The position numbers and the translations under genes are program-made. This document shows positions 46,741 through 54,313 of a stretch of DNA of 64,000 nt, in pieces. The notes below the pieces were generated by a model, which was not told where the DNA came from, did no database searches, and was given only the letters and a program-made list of their open reading frames with translations. Source of the stretch: Curtobacterium sp. GC_Cur_3 (GTDB lineage: Bacteria > Actinomycetota > Actinomycetes > Actinomycetales > Microbacteriaceae); assembly GCF_026544205.1 (NCBI RefSeq), contig NZ_JALNUI010000019.1:16599-80598 (forward strand), written 5' to 3'. Positions within the stretch are counted from its first letter, which is position 1. The number at the start of each line of letters is the position of its first letter.

Positions 46741-47905
46741 GGAGGGCCTCCCGGATGCGCTCGGTGTCCACGGTCCGGTCGGTGTCCACGGCGCGCTCGA
46801 CGCTCGTCGTGCGGTGCACGCGCGCCACCCGCGTCCCGATCCGCGTCACGATCTCGTGCTCGATGGTGTCCGACCACGCGGCCCACTCCGCCACGGTCGG
46901 TTCCCCGGCGGCACCGGGTCCGAACACCGTGACGGTCTCCCCGGCGTCCAGACGGTCGTCCCCGGTGTCGACGACGACCATGTCCATCGAGAACCGGCCG
47001 ACCAGGGGGCGCCGACGTCCGCGGACGAGCACCTCCGCCCGCTCGGACGCGGCGCGGGGCAGCCCGTCGCCGTAGCCGATCGGCAGGAGCGCCAGGTTCG
47101 TCCGCCGGTCCACGACGTGGTCCAGGCCGTACCCGACGCCGGTGCCGGGCTCGACCTGCCGTGCGGCGGCGACCTGGGTGGTGAGCGAGAGGGCGGGACG
47201 CAGCGCCGTCGAGGTGCCCGACGGGTCGATGCCGAACAGGCCGGCGCCGATCCGGTGCAGGTCGAAGCCGTCGCCGACGCCGGTGATGGTCGCGGCGGTC
47301 GCGGCGAGGTGGGTCACGGACGGCGTCAGTCCGCTCCGCCGAGCCGTCCGCACGGCGTTCCGGAAGAGCAGGCGCTCGCGGGCGTTCTGCGGGTGGTCGG
47401 CCCGGTCGGCGCAGGACATGTGGCCCATCACCCCGACGACCCCCACGGCACCGAGTGCCTCGGACACACGGGCGAGTGCGCACAGGGACGGCCACGCCTC
47501 GGCGGGGGAGCCGTCCCGCGCCATGCCGACGTCGACGTGCAGGTGGACCCGGGCCCGCTGGCGGACCGCGAGCGCGGCGAGGCCCACGGCGTGCAGGACC
47601 GCCGGGCTCGACACCGCGACGTCCACGTCGGCGAGGACGGCCGCGGCGAAGTCGGCGTCCGGTGGGTTCAGCCACGTGAGGATCCTGGCCCGGACCCCGG
47701 CGGAGCGGAGGGCCAGGGCCTCGTCGATCGTCGCGACGCCCACGGCTGTGGCACCGCTCGCCAGGACGGACGCGGCGACGGCGCCGTGTCCGAACGCGTC
47801 GGCCTTGAGCACCGCCATCAGCCGGTCGCCGGTCAGCGCGGCGAAGTACGCGGTGTTCGCACGGATCGCGTCGTCGTGGACGACGAGCTCGGACGGCGCT
47901 GACAT
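46733..47905 (-). CDS. alr: Alanine racemase
   Basis: PLP-dependent interconversion of L- and D-alanine for peptidoglycan. The product is 390 aa. PLP lysine is in VLKADAFGHG near residue 35, a catalytic-type Tyr in GVGYGLDH, and GYGDGLPR and FSMDMVVVD mark the C-terminal domain. The overall fold is soluble, without the membrane domain of VanT serine racemases. The ATG overlaps the stop of the upstream small membrane protein by one base. The last 30 residues are polar (SVERAVDTDRTVDTERIREA), with an apparent duplication of VDTDR/VDTER. Confidence 0.92.
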   Translation of the reverse strand: MSAPSELVVHDDAIRANTAYFAALTGDRLMAVLKADAFGHGAVAASVLASGATAVGVATIDEALALRSAGVRARILTWLNPPDADFAAAVLADVDVAVSSPAVLHAVGLAALAVRQRARVHLHVDVGMARDGSPAEAWPSLCALARVSEALGAVGVVGVMGHMSCADRADHPQNARERLLFRNAVRTARRSGLTPSVTHLAATAATITGVGDGFDLHRIGAGLFGIDPSGTSTALRPALSLTTQVAAARQVEPGTGVGYGLDHVVDRRTNLALLPIGYGDGLPRAASERAEVLVRGRRRPLVGRFSMDMVVVDTGDDRLDAGETVTVFGPGAAGEPTVAEWAAWSDTIEHEIVTRIGTRVARVHRTTSVERAVDTDRTVDTERIREALRA

Positions 47906-48105
47906 CAGCCGACCGTGCCGGCCGGGGTGCCGACGGTGACGGTGACGACGCCGCGGGGGAGCGCGGGGCCGGACGACGACGACGACATCGACGACGACGT
48001 GGTCGCCGTCGGGTGGCTGCCGTCGATCGCCCAGCACGCCGTCCCGATCACGACGACGATGGCGACGAGGGTGGCGGCGGTGCTCCTGGTGGTCCTGCTG
48101 GTCAT
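47905..48105 (-). CDS. Small single-pass membrane or secreted peptide
   Basis: A 66-aa protein with a basic N-terminus, one hydrophobic stretch (residues 10-28, AATLVAIVVVIGTACWAI) and a Ser/Thr-rich exterior (TATTSSSMSSSSSG). The function is unknown. Its stop overlaps the alr ATG by one base (TGATG), so it is the leader gene of the alr-ddl-kinase-regulator operon and may be a signal or sensor accessory. An alternative ATG at 48141 adds 12 residues; the shorter start gives the more usual signal-anchor shape. Confidence 0.6.
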   Translation of the reverse strand: MTSRTTRSTAATLVAIVVVIGTACWAIDGSHPTATTSSSMSSSSSGPALPRGVVTVTVGTPAGTVG

Positions 48106-48180
48106 GGGACAAGCGTCCGGCAGGGCACCCTGGCCGGGCATCGTCCTGCCGGTCGAAGCCCCTCAGCCCTCCGGGTGAGA

Positions 48181-48250
48181 TCGGCTCAGGGCCGGTCACC
48201 CCTGATCACCGTCGGCTCAGGGCCGGTCACCCCTGGTCACCGTCGGCTCA
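48181..48250. repeat. 31-bp tandem repeat between the SDR and alr operon
   Basis: Two full copies (48181-48211 and 48212-48242, one base different) of a unit starting TCGGCTCAGGGCCGGTCACC, then a third partial copy that contains the SDR stop codon. It lies 76 bases upstream of the small membrane gene, so it is also in that operon's promoter region. Confidence 0.9.
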
Positions 48251-48976
48251 GATGACGATCGACCCCAGCACGCGGTGCGCGATCGAGATCGACTCGCCCG
48301 ACACCGCCGACAGCGGCGAGGACAGGAACGCGACCAGGTCCGCGATCTGCGTCGGGCTCGACTCCCCGCCGGCACCGCGCTGCACCTCGGCGCTGGGGTC
48401 GTCGGTGACCGTGCCCGGGTTGACGACGTTCACCGTGACGCCCGACCCGGCGACCTCGTCCGCCAGGTTCTTCGCGATCACGTTCACCGCGGTGTTCCGG
48501 AGCGATGCCGTGATGTTGCCGGACAGGTAGGCGTTCTGGCCGCTCACCACGACCACCCGGCCGAAGCCCGCGTCGCGCTGGGCCGGCAGCACGGCGTTCG
48601 CGACCCGCAGGAACCCGAGGGCCTTGCCGTCGACCGCCTGCGCGACCTGCTCCGGGTCAGACCGCTTCGCCGGGTCCAGCGTTCGGGCGCTCGGCGCCGC
48701 CGTCACGACGAGCACGTCGATGCGTCCGTGCTCGGCGAGCACCCGCGCGACCCCGGCGTCGACCGAGGCCTGGTCCGCGGTGTCCATCGCGACGGCGGGG
48801 GTCGCCGGCGCCGAGGTCGCCGTCCCGGAGGTCGCCGGCCCGTCGTCGTCCGACGCACTCCGGGACGCGACGACGACCGTCGCCCCTTCGGCCCGCAGGC
48901 GGTCGACCACGGCGGCGCCGATGTAGCCCTTCCCGCCGACGACGAGTGCGACACGGTCACTGAGCTGCAGGTCCAT
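48248..48976 (-). CDS. SDR-family protein lacking the Tyr-x-x-x-Lys motif
   Basis: A 242-aa Rossmann protein (VALVVGGKGYIGAAVVDRL at the start). The region that should hold the catalytic tetrad reads VVSGQNAYLSGNITASLRNTAVNVIAKNLADEV in pieces: a Ser (VVSGQ) is present, but no Tyr-x-x-x-Lys follows at the usual spacing (ITASLRNTAVN). It is probably catalytically altered or a non-enzymatic paralogue. An Ala/Thr-rich insert (TSGTATSAPATPAVAM) lies near residue 50. ATG at 48976 has TAGCGT 7 bases before it; GTG at 48985 is an alternative. It is divergent from a small gene at 49133. Confidence 0.75.
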   Translation of the reverse strand: MDLQLSDRVALVVGGKGYIGAAVVDRLRAEGATVVVASRSASDDDGPATSGTATSAPATPAVAMDTADQASVDAGVARVLAEHGRIDVLVVTAAPSARTLDPAKRSDPEQVAQAVDGKALGFLRVANAVLPAQRDAGFGRVVVVSGQNAYLSGNITASLRNTAVNVIAKNLADEVAGSGVTVNVVNPGTVTDDPSAEVQRGAGGESSPTQIADLVAFLSSPLSAVSGESISIAHRVLGSIVI

Positions 48977-48983
48977 GCCGGTC

Positions 48984-48989
48984 ACGCTA
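48984..48989 (-). promoter_or_regulatory. Candidate -10 of the SDR gene
   Basis: TAGCGT on the minus strand, 7 bases before the ATG. The gap to 49133 contains repeated GGTTCAG/CTGAACC and the palindrome GTGAACCGTTCAC, possible operator half-sites for the nearby MarR protein. Confidence 0.4.
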
Positions 48990-49132
48990 GCCCCCGGTGC
49001 GACGACAGTCTGAGCGGTTCAGTGCGCGAAACGTACAGATCCTGAACCGTTCGTTGCGTGAACCGTTCACGTCCTGAAACACTTCACTCGTCCAACCCGG
49101 ACTGCAGCACGACGAGGAAGGCGGAACCAGGC

Positions 49133-49315
49133 ATGCGCAGCACGTACCACGGGGCTCAGCGGAGCACCTCGCTCTCCGGCACCCACACCCGGGTCGGCCT
49201 CACCGCCCCCGCCGTGATCGCCGCCTACGTGAACGCCCGCATCGAGGACCCCTCGCTGCTCTCGGCCCGGCGTGAGCCGTCCTACGCCGACTTCTTCGCC
49301 GCCCACCAGGGCTGA
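49133..49315 (+). CDS. Small hypothetical protein
   Basis: A 60-aa protein, basic at the start (MRSTYHGAQRSTS), then LTAPAVIAAYVNARIEDPSLL and SYADFFAAHQG at the end. I do not recognise it. AGGAAGGCGG lies about 10-18 bases before the ATG. It is followed 70 bases later by a MarR gene in the same direction and is divergent from the SDR gene. Its stop codon lies inside the first unit of a 16-bp tandem repeat. Confidence 0.55.
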   Translation: MRSTYHGAQRSTSLSGTHTRVGLTAPAVIAAYVNARIEDPSLLSARREPSYADFFAAHQG

Positions 49316-49366
49316 GCGCCCACCAGCCTGAGCGCCCACCAGCCTGAGCGCCCACCAGGCCTGAAC
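49301..49366. repeat. 16-bp tandem repeat over a stop codon
   Basis: Four units of GCCCACCAGCCTGAGC (the first and last are 17 bases with small changes). The first unit encodes the last residues (AHQG) and the TGA stop of the small protein. Confidence 0.92.
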
Positions 49367-49385
49367 ACCCGGAGTCCATGACCCC

Positions 49386-49925
49386 ATGCCGTTGACCGTC
49401 GTCCGCCGCGAGCACCACCACCTCTACACCCGCGAGCCCCGATCCACCGCCGCACGCAGCGCCGTCGAGGCCATCCTCCGACTGCAGCACGCCGAGGAGC
49501 AGCAGATCGAGCACGCCCGCACCGAGAGCGGTCTGTCGAAGAACGAGTTCCTCGCCGTCCGGTACCTGCTCCAGGCGCACCGCGACCACCGCGCCATGGG
49601 GCCGAAGGACCTCGCCGTGATGCTCGCCGTGTCGAACGCGTCGGTCACGAAGCTCGTCGACACCCTCGTCGACAAGGGCGACCTCGTCCGCACCGCCCAC
49701 CCCACCGACCGGCGGGCACAGGTGCTCGAGCCCACCGAGCAGGCGGCTGCGAAGATCGACGCCTCGTACGCACGCTTCCACGAGGTGGTCGTCGAGGTCC
49801 TCGACCGGCTGCCCGCCGCCGAGAACGAGGTCGTCACGCGAGCGCTCGGCCAGGTGGTCGAGGCGCTCGCCGAGGCGGTGCCGGAACCCGAGGACGAGTA
49901 CACGGTCGCGGACAGCGCGCGCTGA
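49386..49925 (+). CDS. MarR-family transcriptional regulator
   Basis: A 179-aa winged-helix regulator. The DNA-binding core is MGPKDLAVMLAVSNASVTKLVDTLVDKGDLV, followed by the wing HPTDRRAQVLEPTE. Helical dimerisation segments flank it. Probable targets are the adjacent small gene and the divergent SDR, whose shared upstream region has symmetric GAACC/GGTTC sites; this is inference. Confidence 0.88.
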   Translation: MPLTVVRREHHHLYTREPRSTAARSAVEAILRLQHAEEQQIEHARTESGLSKNEFLAVRYLLQAHRDHRAMGPKDLAVMLAVSNASVTKLVDTLVDKGDLVRTAHPTDRRAQVLEPTEQAAAKIDASYARFHEVVVEVLDRLPAAENEVVTRALGQVVEALAEAVPEPEDEYTVADSAR

Positions 49926-49944
49926 CGCGACCAGGACCCGAGAC

Positions 49945-49976
49945 TGGAGGCTGCCCACGGGCCCGGTGGGAGCCTC
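49945..49976 (+). terminator. Family B palindrome after the MarR gene
   Basis: A 32-nt near-perfect palindrome (GGAGGCTGCCCACGGG and complement) 19 bases past the stop. Same family as the copies at 8515 and 12817. Confidence 0.7.
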
Positions 49977-50009
49977 CCGTCTTCTGCCCCACCGGAAACC
50001 TTCCAGCGG

Positions 50010-50015
50010 TAAGTT
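50010..50015 (+). promoter_or_regulatory. Candidate -10 of the TetR gene
   Basis: TAAGTT, 6 bases before the ATG at 50022. This fits a leaderless transcript. Confidence 0.45.
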
Positions 50016-50021
50016 GTCTGC

Positions 50022-50630
50022 ATGACCGCCGCCGAGGACGCCGACGCCGCTCCGCGACGCGGGTACCGCAAGGGTGCCGAGCGGCGGGTGCAGATCCTCG
50101 ACGAGATGATCCGGATGGTCGCCGAGCAGGGCGTGGACGCCTCCTCGCTGCGGTCCGTGGCCGAGGCACTCGGCATCACCCACGCCGCCCTGCGGCACTA
50201 CTTCCCCTCGCGCGACGAACTGCTGCTCGCGGTCTACCGGGAGCACGAGGTGCGCGAGCAGAACTCGCCGGACCGGTTGGCGTCGGCGATCGGCGACATG
50301 CGGGACAGCGCTCGGCGCAACCGCGAGGTGCCCGGGCTCGTGCAGCTCTACACGACCCTGGCCGCCGACGCCGTCGGTGAAGGGCACCCGGCGACGAGTG
50401 ACTTCATGCGCGAGCGTTTCGCGCGGCTGCGGTCGGAGCTCGCCGTGCTGATCCAGCGCGACCAGGACCTCGGGCGGATCCGGGGCGACCTCGACCCGAC
50501 GGACCTGGCGTCCCTGAGCATCGCGGCGTCCGACGGGCTCCAGGTGCAGTGGCTGCTCGACCCGGACGCGGTCGACGGGGAGCGCGTGCTGCGGCTGCTC
50601 GAGCAGCTCGTGCCGCCGCCCGCGTCCTGA
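50022..50630 (+). CDS. TetR/AcrR-family transcriptional regulator
   Basis: A 202-aa regulator. The N-terminal helix-turn-helix is VDASSLRSVAEALGITHAALRHYFPSR at about residues 38-64, followed by helical ligand-binding segments. It converges with the Gfo/Idh/MocA and isomerase operon, which it may control; the ligand is unknown. A long hairpin separates the two. Confidence 0.88.
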   Translation: MTAAEDADAAPRRGYRKGAERRVQILDEMIRMVAEQGVDASSLRSVAEALGITHAALRHYFPSRDELLLAVYREHEVREQNSPDRLASAIGDMRDSARRNREVPGLVQLYTTLAADAVGEGHPATSDFMRERFARLRSELAVLIQRDQDLGRIRGDLDPTDLASLSIAASDGLQVQWLLDPDAVDGERVLRLLEQLVPPPAS

Positions 50631-50634
50631 CGTG

Positions 50635-50697
50635 CATCGAGGGAGCAGACGATGTCGGATGCCCGTGGGCGACCCGATGTCATCTGCTCCCTCGATG
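50635..50697. terminator. Long inverted repeat between convergent genes
   Basis: CATCGAGGGAGCAGA (50635-50649) pairs exactly with TCTGCTCCCTCGATG (50683-50697); the inner bases pair partly. It lies 4 bases after the TetR stop and 17 before the Gfo/Idh stop, so it can serve both genes. Confidence 0.65.
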
Positions 50698-50713
50698 GGG
50701 GCGCGTGTGCTTC

Positions 50714-51817
50714 CTAGGCGGTCAGCACCGCTGCCGCGGGGTCGAAGTCCTCGGGGAGCGGCGGGATCGCGAGCACGGTCGACGTGATGTCGACGGCCGT
50801 GCCGGTCGCGGCGGCGTCACGGATGCCGAGCAGCACGTCGAGGACGTGCAGCGCGGTGGCACCCGAGGCGCGCTCGGGGCGGTCCTCGGCGATGGCGCGG
50901 GCGAGCTCGACGACCCCGGTGCCGCGGCCCCAGGTCGACCCGACGGCGGTGATCGTCTCGGGCTCGTCCTGGCCGTACCGCCACAGGGTGGAGTCACCCT
51001 CGAACGTGTTCGGGTCCGGGAGCGAGATCGTGCCGAGCGTGCCGTTGATCTCCACGAAGCCCTGGCGCGGCATCGCGTGCTGGAACGAGAACGTCGACTG
51101 GGCCGACTGCCCGCCGGCGAACTCGATGAGGGCCGCGTGGTGCGTGGGGACCTCGACCGGGAACGTCTCGCCCGCCCGGTCGCCGGACGCGATGGTCCGA
51201 CGCTCGAGCGACTTCGACGAGACGGCCTGCACGCGGGTGGCGGCGCCGAAGGCATGCACGAGCGTCGTCACGTAGTACGGCCCCATGTCGAACAGCGGTC
51301 CGGCACCGGTGGCGAACAGGAAGTCCGGGTTCGGGTGCCAGGCCTCGGGCCCGGGGACGTGGAACATCGTGGTCGCGGTGAGCGGCTCGCCGATGTCACC
51401 GCGGGCGATGGCCCGGAGCGCGGTCTGGATGCCGGCGCCGAGCACGGTGTCCGGTGCCGTCGCGACCCGGAGGCCCTTGGCCGTCGCGGATGCGAGCACC
51501 GCGGCGGCGGAGTCGTGGTCCGTGGCGATCGGCTTCTCGCTCCAGACGTGCTTGCCGGCGTCGATGATCTGCTGGTCGACCTCGGCGTGTGCGGCCGGGA
51601 TCGTCAGGTTGATGACGATCTGGACGTCGTCGCGGGCCAGGAGGTCCTCGACGGACCCGGACGCTCCGACCCCGTACTCCGCTGCCTGGGCGGCGGCGCG
51701 GTCGAGCAGCACGTCGGCGACGAAGCGGACCTCGACGTCGGCGAACTGCGTCAGGTTCGTGAGGTACTGCGTGGAGATGTTGCCGGCACCGATGATGCCG
51801 ATCCCGACACGGCTCAC
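50714..51817 (-). CDS. Gfo/Idh/MocA-family oxidoreductase
   Basis: NAD(P)-dependent sugar/inositol-type dehydrogenase, 367 aa. The N-terminal Rossmann motif is GIGIIGAGNISTQYL and the catalytic-region EKP motif is VWSEKPIA near residue 95. A C-terminal substrate domain follows, with FDMGPYYVTTLVHAFG. GTG start overlapping the isomerase stop by 4 bases. With the isomerase it forms a two-gene unit typical of inositol or glycoside (3-keto-sugar) catabolism. Confidence 0.9.
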   Translation of the reverse strand: MSRVGIGIIGAGNISTQYLTNLTQFADVEVRFVADVLLDRAAAQAAEYGVGASGSVEDLLARDDVQIVINLTIPAAHAEVDQQIIDAGKHVWSEKPIATDHDSAAAVLASATAKGLRVATAPDTVLGAGIQTALRAIARGDIGEPLTATTMFHVPGPEAWHPNPDFLFATGAGPLFDMGPYYVTTLVHAFGAATRVQAVSSKSLERRTIASGDRAGETFPVEVPTHHAALIEFAGGQSAQSTFSFQHAMPRQGFVEINGTLGTISLPDPNTFEGDSTLWRYGQDEPETITAVGSTWGRGTGVVELARAIAEDRPERASGATALHVLDVLLGIRDAAATGTAVDITSTVLAIPPLPEDFDPAAAVLTA

Positions 51818-52614
51818 TTGTCGTTGTCCCCGAGCCAGGTGAGGGACTCGGCGATGCCCTCGAAGACGTCGCCCTTGTACGCGTCGAACTCGACGACGCG
51901 GATCGCCTGGGGCGCTGCGGCGAGGATCGACACCACGTCGACGTCGCCCTGGCCGGCGGGGGTCTGGTTCTCGAAGGCGCGCTGCAGGGCCTCGGGGACG
52001 ATGAGGGCGCTCTCGGACGACGGCAGGGCGTCGCGGATGTCGCCGTCGACCTGGCCGTCCTTCACGTGGATCGCGACGACCCGGTCGCCGAGGGAGCGGA
52101 GCACGGCGGGGGCGTCCGCGCCACCGACGGTCGCCCAGAAGGTGTCGACCTCGAGGACGGTCTCGGGGGCGAGCTGCTCGACGAAGAGCTCGTAGACCGT
52201 ACGGCCCTCGACCTTGTTCGTGAACTCCCACTGGTGGTTGTGGTACCCGAACTGCAGGCCACGGGCCGCGGCCTCGGCGGTGAGCTCGTTGACGCGGTCG
52301 GCGATCGCCTTGACGTCGTCGGCGGTCTGCCAGCGGTCGGTCGGGATGAAGGGGTCGATGACGGTCCTGATGCCGAGACGCTCTGCGGCGTCCCAGATCG
52401 GGGCGGTGTCGGCGGCGTCGATCACGGCGACGTGGCCGGACGGGGCCTTCAGGCCGGTGGCGGCGAAGGCACGCTCGAGGTCGGCGGCACGTTCGACGAA
52501 CGCGTAGGGCTCGACGTTCTCGTACCCGATCTCGCGCACGCGGGCGATGGCCGCATCGAGGTCGTCGGCGATGGCGTCTCGCAGCGAGTACAGCTGCACG
52601 GAGGTGATGGGCAT
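51814..52614 (-). CDS. Sugar phosphate isomerase/epimerase (xylose-isomerase-like TIM barrel)
   Basis: A 266-aa TIM barrel. It starts with the typical VQLYSLRDAI and has GYENVEPYAF, FGYHNHQWEF, VLEVDTFWATVGG (metal Asp), VVAIHVKDGQ and VVEFDAYKGD. The family includes keto-sugar and inosose enzymes; the substrate is unknown. The ATG is preceded by AAGGAG. First gene of the operon with the Gfo/Idh enzyme. Confidence 0.88.
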   Translation of the reverse strand: MPITSVQLYSLRDAIADDLDAAIARVREIGYENVEPYAFVERAADLERAFAATGLKAPSGHVAVIDAADTAPIWDAAERLGIRTVIDPFIPTDRWQTADDVKAIADRVNELTAEAAARGLQFGYHNHQWEFTNKVEGRTVYELFVEQLAPETVLEVDTFWATVGGADAPAVLRSLGDRVVAIHVKDGQVDGDIRDALPSSESALIVPEALQRAFENQTPAGQGDVDVVSILAAAPQAIRVVEFDAYKGDVFEGIAESLTWLGDNDK

Positions 52615-52695
52615 TGCGCGGGGCTCCTTCGGTCCTGACTGGGCTGTGCTGACCCGTCGAGGACGCGATGCTCCGCGGCGAGATCGAGGACGACG

Positions 52696-52722
52696 CTACA
52701 CCGAAAACCACCCGGTGTGTAG
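52696..52722. promoter_or_regulatory. Inverted repeat upstream of the isomerase operon
   Basis: CTACACCG (52696-52703) and CGGTGTGTAG (52713-52722) form an interrupted palindrome in the 234-base gap between divergent genes. It lies in the most A/T-rich patch of the gap, so a promoter or operator here is likely. The rest of the gap holds a GCCGAGCCTCCCGGGC fragment of the family B repeat and no gene. Confidence 0.4.
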
Positions 52723-52836
52723 TTTTGTGTCGCTCGTGTCCGCGCAGCGGGCCACCAGCGTCCGCACCCGTCGTCGCCCACGTCCGCACCCCGTCACGGT
52801 GGCCGGCGTGCCGGGCGGGCGCCGAGCCTCCCGGGC

Positions 52837-52842
52837 TACCGT
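52837..52842 (+). promoter_or_regulatory. Candidate -10 of the carboxylesterase gene
   Basis: TACCGT, exactly 6 bases before the GTG at 52849. Confidence 0.4.
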
Positions 52843-52848
52843 GGACCG

Positions 52849-54168
52849 GTGCTCCACGACGCGACCCTGACCTTCGACAGCCCAGCCGGACGCATCCGTG
52901 GCCAGCGCGACGACGGGGTGGTGCGGGTCCTCGGGGTCCCGTACGCGCAGGCCGACCGCTTCCAGCCGCCGCAGCCGGTGCCGCCGTTCCCGGACGTGTT
53001 CGACGCGGACACCCCGGCGCCCCTCGCGCCGCAGTCGCCCTCCCCGGTCGTCGACCAGCTCCTGCACGTGGTCGAGGCCGAGGTCGACGAGCACTGCCAG
53101 CGGCTCTCGATCACGCTGCCGGCAGACGTCGGCGACGACGAGCGACTGCCGGTGATGGTCTGGGTGCACGGCGGCTCCTACGTCATCGGTGGCGGGGACC
53201 TGCCCATGAACGACCCGGTCGACCTGGTCACCGAGCAGCGCGTGGTCGTCGTGACCGTGACCTTCCGGCTCGGGGTGCTCGGGTTCCTCGGCGACGGCGA
53301 GCGGGTGCCGGCGAACCTCGGGCTGCTCGACCTCGTCGCGTCGCTCGGGTGGGTGCACGAGAACATCGCCGCGTTCGGCGGCGACCCCGACAACGTCACG
53401 CTCTTCGGGCAGTCCGCCGGCGGTGACGCCGTCGCGCACCTGATGATCAGCGACGGCACCGCGGGGCTGTTCCACCGCGCGATCGTGCAGAGCGCACCGC
53501 TCGGGCTGTCGCGGGGGCGCTCCCGGATGAACCGCGCCATGGTGCGGACCGTCGGCGCGGTCGGATCCGACACCGCGCTCGAGGACCTGCTCGACCGGCA
53601 GACACGCGCGGAGCGGATCGCGATGCCGTTCGGACTGCGCGGCGGGATGCCCTACGGCACCCAGTACGGCTTCGCACCGCTGCCCGCGGAGCGCGACCTC
53701 GCGGAGGCCTGGCGCCGGGTGGCACCGCACATCGACCTGATGATCGGGTCGGCCGCGGACGAGACCGCGATGTACGTGCCCGTCCTGCCGGTCGTGCGCC
53801 GGTTCGTTCGCAACCGGGTGGGTCGGGCACTCGTGCGGTGGTGGCTCGTCCGGCCGCTGACCGAGGTCATCTACGGTCGGGACGCGCGGCGGTTCGCGGA
53901 ACGGCACCGCGCCGGCGGTGGCACGGCGATCCGCTACCGGCTGCTCCGCGGGGCGACGCGGCGGCCGACCGGTGCAGCGCACATGGGTGAGCTCCCGATG
54001 CTGCTCGGCCGGCGCGAGGCCTGGGCCGGCAGCCTGTTCGTGTCCGAGCGTGACTGGCCCGAGGCCGAACGACGCGGCCCCGGCGTCCGGGCGATCTGGG
54101 CGGAGTTCGCGCGGACCGGGCGGGTCACGGCGGCGAGCGACGAGACGCTGGCGTTCGACCGCGGGTGA
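52849..54168 (+). CDS. Type B carboxylesterase
   Basis: A 439-aa alpha/beta-hydrolase of the carboxylesterase/lipase type B family. Motifs are VRVLGVPYAQADRF, oxyanion loop VWVHGGSYVIGGG, FRLGVLGFLGD, nucleophile Ser in FGQSAGGDAVA, the Glu region GSAADETAMYVPV and the catalytic His in AHMGELPML. Type B enzymes are often about 500 aa, so this one is compact. No signal peptide. GTG start is chosen because it sits 6 bases from a -10-like hexamer and the conserved first strand follows. The next gene is a TetR regulator 145 bases on. Confidence 0.88.
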   Translation: MLHDATLTFDSPAGRIRGQRDDGVVRVLGVPYAQADRFQPPQPVPPFPDVFDADTPAPLAPQSPSPVVDQLLHVVEAEVDEHCQRLSITLPADVGDDERLPVMVWVHGGSYVIGGGDLPMNDPVDLVTEQRVVVVTVTFRLGVLGFLGDGERVPANLGLLDLVASLGWVHENIAAFGGDPDNVTLFGQSAGGDAVAHLMISDGTAGLFHRAIVQSAPLGLSRGRSRMNRAMVRTVGAVGSDTALEDLLDRQTRAERIAMPFGLRGGMPYGTQYGFAPLPAERDLAEAWRRVAPHIDLMIGSAADETAMYVPVLPVVRRFVRNRVGRALVRWWLVRPLTEVIYGRDARRFAERHRAGGGTAIRYRLLRGATRRPTGAAHMGELPMLLGRREAWAGSLFVSERDWPEAERRGPGVRAIWAEFARTGRVTAASDETLAFDRG

Positions 54169-54313
54169 CGGTGGCGGGTCGCCGCGCGTGACGGTGCCGG
54201 ACCGCCGCGGGTGGCGGTGGCAGGCGGCTTCGGAGGCCGGTGGCGGGCAGCTCCGGCCGGCACCCCCTGAACTGGCGGTATCCACGGTCGTTCCACCCCC
54301 GGAGAATCAGGGG

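Noticed and set aside
43884..48105. Bona fide vancomycin-resistance (van) operon
   Set aside because: The ligase has the D-Ala-D-Ala-type Lys-Tyr loop, no vanH or vanX is present, and the two-component system is NarL-type rather than VanRS-type.
48181..48250. Short CRISPR
   Set aside because: The 31-bp units are directly adjacent, with no spacers.
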